DNA of 22,131 nt from JBDKJS01 sp039806065 (lineage in GTDB: Bacteria > Bacteroidota > Bacteroidia > AKYH767-A > 2013-40CM-41-45): NCBI GenBank assembly GCA_039806065.1, contig JBDKJS010000144.1, forward strand, positions 1 to 22,131. The letters are read 5' to 3'. This document shows, one piece after another, positions 17,387-22,131 of the stretch (position 1 is its first letter; each line of letters starts with the position of its first letter). The notes beneath the pieces were generated by a model, which did no database searches, was not told where the DNA came from, and saw only the letters and a program-made list of their open reading frames with translations. The position numbers were made by a program, and so were the translations under genes.

Positions 17387-19222
17387 TCAATGCACGATGC
17401 TAATGGTGCCATGCCGCTCTTGCATGTTACCGCCTGCCTCAAAAGATAGCGAAAAGAAATAAACGCCATCTTCGCAATTCTTATTTTCATAAGTACCATT
17501 CCAAAAGCTAGTTGCTAGGTTACTTGTAAATAGTAATTTTCCCCACCTGTTATAAATAGTAAATCTTAAATTGAAAATCCCTGTAGCTACTTTAGGAATA
17601 AAAGTATCGTTGATGCCGTCATTGTTTGGGGAAAATACATTTGGAAGTGTTAGTTCCCACAGTTCACCTTCGTTTAACCTGTTACAATAATTATATCGGT
17701 AACCAGACAAGGCTATATCGTAAGCAGGATTATTTGGGTTGGGTGTGTTTTCACTGATAGTAGCAGTCCCTATAGAAAACTGGTCACTAAAGATGAAGCC
17801 ATGGTTAAAGAAGCCATAACTCATTGCACAATGGTTAAAATCTGGTAAGTATGGATGATGCAGAATACTGTCGCCAAGGGTTAAGTTATTGTTAAAAAAA
17901 TATATATTGGATTTATCAATTATAGGACGATTTTGTTCTTGAAAAGAAGGAAAAGGGTATGCATCTGCAATAAATTTTTGAATTCTAATCGCATTGTTAC
18001 CACATTCATCGCTTATCAATGTATTTGCATCACCTTGGGGGTGGAGCATGTTTACGTAATATCTTAAATGTTTAGTTAAATATAATTGATTGTTTAATTG
18101 TGCAAGAACTAAATTGTAAGGGGTTTGTGCATCATATCCTATTGTAGTGTAATTTGTATCTGGCAATTGAATGCTAGCATCGTATGCAATTAGCCAATGA
18201 ATGAAACCACTAGGGTTAGCATTCAAGCCGATAACTTCTTGACGTGAACTGCTATCGCCCTTTAGTTGAGTGTGTTGCAAGTAGTTGCCATCTTGGTCAA
18301 ATTTTACCAGCAGTGCATCGGTATTAGTGCTTTCTTCTATAAATGGAGGATCATAAGTGTATGGTATAGCCGAAGCAAATTGACCATTGCCAAAAGTATA
18401 ATCAATGCTGTCGCAGAAAGTCATCGAAAGAAATAATTCATCTTGACGGTTGCACGTGATTAGGACAGGTCTAAAATTAGTCCAATTGTAAAAGTGATGG
18501 ATTACTTTAGCGCTTCTTTTGCGCCAAATAAAATTTCCAATGCTATCATATTTTATAACAAAATAACTAAATTCAGGTATATAGCTATTGGCACTTCCAT
18601 CTGTTAAGTTATCACCACTATATCCACTTATAAAAGTGTTGCCCTTTGTATCGTGGCACATAGCGGTAATAAAGGTAAAGTCATAACTTATTTCATTGGT
18701 ACTGTCTGGTAGTGCGACCAGTTCATGATGGCCAATGAGGTTAAAAGCACTGTCGTATTTTGCGATAAATATATTTCCATTATTTGTAGCTGGCGTGGTA
18801 TATTCGTTGCTACTGGTATGTAAATCAAGATCTACTGTGTTGTTATAATAGCCTGCTACAACTAAGTGGTTAAGTGCGTCCACTCCAATTTCTTTTATGT
18901 AAAGTTGTTGATGGCTATATTTGGTATGAAATGCATTTAGTATATTTCTGTTTTCATCATACTTGGCAATAAAGCAGCCAGGTGTATTATAATTGGAAGC
19001 TAAGTATTGCCCATTGTTTAAGTCAAAATTAAAATAGTTGAGTGTATAACCTGCTATGTAGTAATTCCCGTAATGGTCAAAGCAGCCTTGAATAAAACGC
19101 TCACGATCACTACTACCCAAAGCATTTAAGTTTTGAAAATGAAATCGAGGAGATTGAGCATTAGATACCCATATGATAGCTGAAAGCAAAACGCAAAAAA
19201 ATAATTTTAATATTACTTTCAT
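17387..19222 (-). CDS. Secreted T9SS type-B protein with beta-propeller-like repeats
   Basis: Exported protein of 611 residues. Signal peptide about 1-22, with cleavage near NAQ. The body has four to five SBBP-like units whose recognisable strands read FIAKYDENRNI (84), FIAKYDSAFNLIG (152), FVIKYDSIGNFIW (221), LLVKFDQDGNYL (304) and a weaker LVLAQLNNQLYL (371), each preceded by a GNxYIAGY-like strand. This suggests a beta-propeller. The last ~90 residues are a CHU_C type-B sorting domain (LPNVFSPNNDGINDTF from about 526, then YNRWGKLLF, WNGTY and DGVYFF). It should therefore cross the outer membrane by the type IX system and stay on the surface or be released. Biological role is unknown. It starts 15 bases downstream of the beta-mannosidase gene, which points to joint expression. 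Confidence 0.88.
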   Translation of the reverse strand: MKVILKLFFCVLLSAIIWVSNAQSPRFHFQNLNALGSSDRERFIQGCFDHYGNYYIAGYTLNYFNFDLNNGQYLASNYNTPGCFIAKYDENRNILNAFHTKYSHQQLYIKEIGVDALNHLVVAGYYNNTVDLDLHTSSNEYTTPATNNGNIFIAKYDSAFNLIGHHELVALPDSTNEISYDFTFITAMCHDTKGNTFISGYSGDNLTDGSANSYIPEFSYFVIKYDSIGNFIWRKRSAKVIHHFYNWTNFRPVLITCNRQDELFLSMTFCDSIDYTFGNGQFASAIPYTYDPPFIEESTNTDALLVKFDQDGNYLQHTQLKGDSSSRQEVIGLNANPSGFIHWLIAYDASIQLPDTNYTTIGYDAQTPYNLVLAQLNNQLYLTKHLRYYVNMLHPQGDANTLISDECGNNAIRIQKFIADAYPFPSFQEQNRPIIDKSNIYFFNNNLTLGDSILHHPYLPDFNHCAMSYGFFNHGFIFSDQFSIGTATISENTPNPNNPAYDIALSGYRYNYCNRLNEGELWELTLPNVFSPNNDGINDTFIPKVATGIFNLRFTIYNRWGKLLFTSNLATSFWNGTYENKNCEDGVYFFSLSFEAGGNMQERHGTISIVH

Positions 19223-19237
19223 TTAAACCAAAGCTTA

Positions 19238-21664
19238 TTAACGCTTTAATACTTGGTATAAATGTACTAAATTTACTTTCTTAGCATCAAGATTATTGCA
19301 TTCTTTAACGTTTATTATCACCTCTTGTTTGGGTAATAGCATTAAAAAATTGTCTTCTAATTCATTTTTAATACCGGTATCTATCTGTAAACCAAAAACT
19401 GGTTTGTCTGTAATAATTTTTATTTGTTTTGAACCTGGTCTTGAATCAACAATTTGGTACTTTACCTGAGGCGCTTGCCAATTCACTTTTAGTTCATCAT
19501 TTAATAATAGGTTGATTTGGTTCAAAAGCGAATCGGCTTGGTAATTTATTTGCAATATTGCTACAGTATCAGTACTGATATTTAAAGTCGGAAATGAAAA
19601 TTGATGTTTGGGCTTTATTGCCACTGACTGATGATAAGTTAATTCACCAGCAGTGGTGTAGTGGAGCAATTGAAGGTCATTGATATGGGTTGTATCCAAT
19701 AATAAATCAATTTCTAACCGATTATTCACTCTACGCTTCGTTATTGCATAGTAATTATACATTTTTTTAATTGCATAATAGCTCATTTTCTTTTGATTGA
19801 AATAATCAATTGAACTCCAACTTATGGCCGGCCAGCAATCGTTTAATTGCCAATAAAGGGATCCACTACATTTTTCACTGGCAAGTTGGTGGCTGCCATA
19901 GGCTGTAGCCAACGCTCGGTATTGAAGGTACTGTGTGGCATAAGACAATTCACTTAATGAAGCTGGCTTGAGTTTGTAGTAGTCTAAATAGTGCTGAATA
20001 GTAGCGCCTCCTGTGGGATGCCGCTGATGTAAAATTATAGCGCTATCCAAACTAATGTCTTTATTGAATTCAATGATTGAACTAATATTAGGTAGTGCTT
20101 GCATTCCATACTCGCTCATAAAGCGTGGAATTTTTTCAGTAAATATTTCGAATGGTTCTTTTCCCCACCATACGCCCCAATAGTGCGAATCATAGTTTCG
20201 CATACTTTCTTTCTTACCCCAACCTATTGCCGGTGAGGTAGACACATACGGGGTGATCGAATCAATTTTTTGTTTAGTGTCCGGAATCACCGATTGAAAT
20301 AGGTGGGTATAGGCTTCCCAATAATTCTTTTTTGATGTACTGTCAAGTCCCTTCTGCCATCCCCAATTATGCCAAGCCTCATCTACCTCATTATTTCCAC
20401 ACCAAAGCACAATGGAACAATATTTTTGTAACCTGCTCACTTGATTCTTAATTTCAACGGTGATGTCTTTTAAAAAAATTGAGTCAGCAGGGTAGAGGCT
20501 GCCCGCAAACATATAGTCATGCCAAAGCATAATCCCTAGTGAATCACAAAGGTGATAGAAGTAGTCTGCCTCATACCGTCCACCTCCCCAGATGCGCAAC
20601 ATGTTCATGCCTGCATCTTTCACACTTATTAATAATTTTTTTATTTCGATGCTATCTGCTTTAAGAAAAAAATTACTGGGCACATAATTAGCTCCTTTTA
20701 TAAAAATATCTTTTCCATTTAAATTAAAAGAGAATTTATTGCCTATACTATCACTACCTTTGTTTAATTTTATTGTTCTAATGCCAAAATTAATTTTAAA
20801 TTGATTGATAAGTAGCGAGTCGCAATAGTGTTCTAATCGATATTGATAAATGGGCTGCTTACCAAATCCATTGCACCACCAGATCAAGGGTTGATTAATT
20901 TTAAATTCAGCTGTAAGCATAGACTCTGAACCATGGAATTCAGCTATTTTATTTCCATTGGTGTCAGATAAAATAAAAGTATCATCTACATTTTTTTTCC
21001 TACTTCCTTCTACACTTAATTTAATTGTAACAGTATCATTTTTATTAAAATCATGGGTTACCTGGTAGTGTTCTAAGTTCCAATCATCGTCAGCTTTTAT
21101 TTCAATACGATCAGTTATACCGCATCCCAACATGCGAGGGGCAAAGTCCCACCCAAACTGAAATGCAGGTTTTCGGCAAAAGGCCCAATCACCGCCAGGA
21201 AGTGTCTTGTTTTTATTTTTTACGTTCAAGGTACCTAAAGCAACAGCATTAAAGCTTATCCTTAATGAATTATGTTCTTTCATTGAAAGCCCCTGTACTT
21301 TAAATTTTCTAAAACTGTTAGCACAAGTTAAAATCAAGCTGTCATTTAAGTATACATTTGCATATGTGTCTAATCCATTAAACGTCAAATTAAATTTTTT
21401 ATTTAAGTAATTTTCACAGTCAATGGTCGTTTCATAAATCCAAGTAGTAGTGTCAATCCATTGATCACTGGCCCCACCACTCATCATTGGGTTTTTTATT
21501 ACTCCATGGCGAGATAGATCTAACCAAATATTACCTGGAACTATAGCATTGCAATTTATTTTTCCTTCTAAGTCTCTAACTTTCCAATTGGCATTTAATA
21601 CTTCAGCTTGCAACCGCGCTATTGTAAATATTAAAAATACACAACACCATAATTGCATCCTCAT
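19238..21664 (-). CDS. Secreted GH2 beta-mannosidase
   Basis: Glycoside hydrolase family 2 enzyme of 808 residues, most like beta-mannosidases, which release beta-linked mannose from the non-reducing end of mannosides such as the N-glycan core. A signal peptide covers about 1-20 (ends LQA, then EV); there is no sorting domain, so a periplasmic location is likely. The jelly-roll domain spans about 21-190 and contains GGDWAFCRKPAFQFGWDFAP at 158-177, the beta-mannosidase-type substrate strip. An Ig-like domain spans about 195-300 and the TIM barrel about 305-640, with MLRIWGGGRYEAD at 355-367. The acid/base is E426 in WCGNNE and the nucleophile E518 in MSEYGMQ. SLYWQLNDCWPAISW at 602-616 is also typical. 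A C-terminal beta region of ~165 residues follows. Its ATG overlaps the cutC stop by four bases (ATGA); a second ATG two codons later is possible. Substrate is inferred from family motifs. Confidence 0.9.
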   Translation of the reverse strand: MRMQLWCCVFLIFTIARLQAEVLNANWKVRDLEGKINCNAIVPGNIWLDLSRHGVIKNPMMSGGASDQWIDTTTWIYETTIDCENYLNKKFNLTFNGLDTYANVYLNDSLILTCANSFRKFKVQGLSMKEHNSLRISFNAVALGTLNVKNKNKTLPGGDWAFCRKPAFQFGWDFAPRMLGCGITDRIEIKADDDWNLEHYQVTHDFNKNDTVTIKLSVEGSRKKNVDDTFILSDTNGNKIAEFHGSESMLTAEFKINQPLIWWCNGFGKQPIYQYRLEHYCDSLLINQFKINFGIRTIKLNKGSDSIGNKFSFNLNGKDIFIKGANYVPSNFFLKADSIEIKKLLISVKDAGMNMLRIWGGGRYEADYFYHLCDSLGIMLWHDYMFAGSLYPADSIFLKDITVEIKNQVSRLQKYCSIVLWCGNNEVDEAWHNWGWQKGLDSTSKKNYWEAYTHLFQSVIPDTKQKIDSITPYVSTSPAIGWGKKESMRNYDSHYWGVWWGKEPFEIFTEKIPRFMSEYGMQALPNISSIIEFNKDISLDSAIILHQRHPTGGATIQHYLDYYKLKPASLSELSYATQYLQYRALATAYGSHQLASEKCSGSLYWQLNDCWPAISWSSIDYFNQKKMSYYAIKKMYNYYAITKRRVNNRLEIDLLLDTTHINDLQLLHYTTAGELTYHQSVAIKPKHQFSFPTLNISTDTVAILQINYQADSLLNQINLLLNDELKVNWQAPQVKYQIVDSRPGSKQIKIITDKPVFGLQIDTGIKNELEDNFLMLLPKQEVIINVKECNNLDAKKVNLVHLYQVLKR

Positions 21665-22131
21665 TGATGGAGTATTTTTTTAATGTTTATTATCTCATTG
21701 GCATTTAACTCCCAGATAGAATCCGTGGAGTCAATTAACATGGGTTTTATTTTTATTATTTTTTTTGCTGAAGTATGGTATTCTTTTGCACCTAGGGTTG
21801 CATGAAGTTGGGCAATGTTTTCACTTTTTATTCCTGAACCTGGCATGATGATAATTTTTGATTCGGCAAGTTTTAGTAGTTGCTTTAGAACATGACGACC
21901 TTCCCATGCAGTTTGGAAAGTACCGCTAGTTAACAATCGAGGTACTTTGTATTTGATTAATAAATTTAAGGCATCAGTAGGGTTGGAGCTCACATCAAAT
22001 GCTCTGTGGTAGGTAAAGTCAACCTGTTCACAACACCTCATCAACTTATCTAAAAACCCTTCGTCTAATTGACCATCTGGCAAGTTGCTTCCAGCAACTA
22101 TTCCACTAGCCCCCATATCAATAGCATGTTT
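21661..22131 (-). CDS. cutC: CutC-family TIM-barrel protein, 5' end outside window
   Basis: C-terminal two thirds of a CutC protein (156 codons visible; the family is about 240 residues). The first ATG in the visible frame (22116) is internal: the frame continues to the right edge as KHAID before MGASGIVAG. Family blocks seen are DMGASGIVAG with PDGQLDE, FTYHRAFDVSSNP, PRLLTSGTFQTAWEG, IIIMPGSGIKSENI and EYHTSAKK, which match E. coli CutC blocks such as VTFHRAFD, RVLTSG and EVHSSA. CutC was named for copper tolerance, but its barrel fold and lack of an obvious metal-transport feature leave its true activity open. The stop overlaps the start of the beta-mannosidase gene, implying coupled translation and perhaps a joint role in glycan breakdown. 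Confidence 0.92.
   Translation of the reverse strand, partial: KHAIDMGASGIVAGSNLPDGQLDEGFLDKLMRCCEQVDFTYHRAFDVSSNPTDALNLLIKYKVPRLLTSGTFQTAWEGRHVLKQLLKLAESKIIIMPGSGIKSENIAQLHATLGAKEYHTSAKKIIKIKPMLIDSTDSIWELNANEIINIKKILHQ

Noticed and set aside
21644..21664. Beta-mannosidase as a lipoprotein because of Cys at residues 7-8
   Set aside because: The cysteines come too early for a lipobox after a full hydrophobic segment, and a normal Sec signal with cleavage after LQA fits better.

Overview
The window looks like chromosome of a Bacteroidota bacterium. I cannot place it below phylum with confidence. The evidence is two proteins with type IX secretion (T9SS) type-B C-terminal domains (CHU_C / gliding-motility family), SprB-type repeats, signal peptides ending in Ala before Gln, AT-rich non-coding DNA, start codons without clear Shine-Dalgarno sequences, and an envelope protein with the PspC architecture typical of this phylum.

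Left part, plus strand. Positions 1-1607 hold a PspC-domain membrane protein whose true start lies left of the window. It ends in a well-formed intrinsic terminator (1638-1669). The 580-base gap that follows holds a GC-rich folded element (about 1746-1857) that resembles a recurring Bacteroidota intergenic RNA, then about 330 bases with nothing I can name. From 2187 to 12890 runs one 10.7-kb gene for a 3567-residue secreted surface protein: signal peptide, CUB-like domain, two further N-terminal beta domains, 35 SprB-like repeats of about 76 residues, two divergent Ig-like units, two PKD domains and a CHU_C sorting domain. It is probably an adhesin of the SprB type.

Right part, minus strand. 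Seven genes lie head to tail with gaps of 38 bases or less, one 4-base overlap and one 1-base gap, so they look like one operon read leftwards from beyond the right edge. In order of transcription they are CutC (5' end missing), a secreted GH2 beta-mannosidase, a secreted T9SS type-B beta-propeller-like protein, an HD-domain phosphohydrolase, an ABC ATPase and NatB-type permease pair, and a short Ppx/GppA-type phosphatase. The operon converges on the giant gene, with a weak hairpin between them. CutC plus beta-mannosidase hints at glycoprotein glycan breakdown; the remaining genes have no obvious common task.

The most interesting signals are inside the giant protein. Residues 4-3405 contain no lysine, and residues 704-3405 contain neither lysine nor arginine. 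The 35 repeats fall into two subtypes in which an N-terminal motif and a C-terminal linker co-vary without exception in my reading. Traces of three-repeat duplications are also visible. I see no complete undescribed defence or mobile system in this window.
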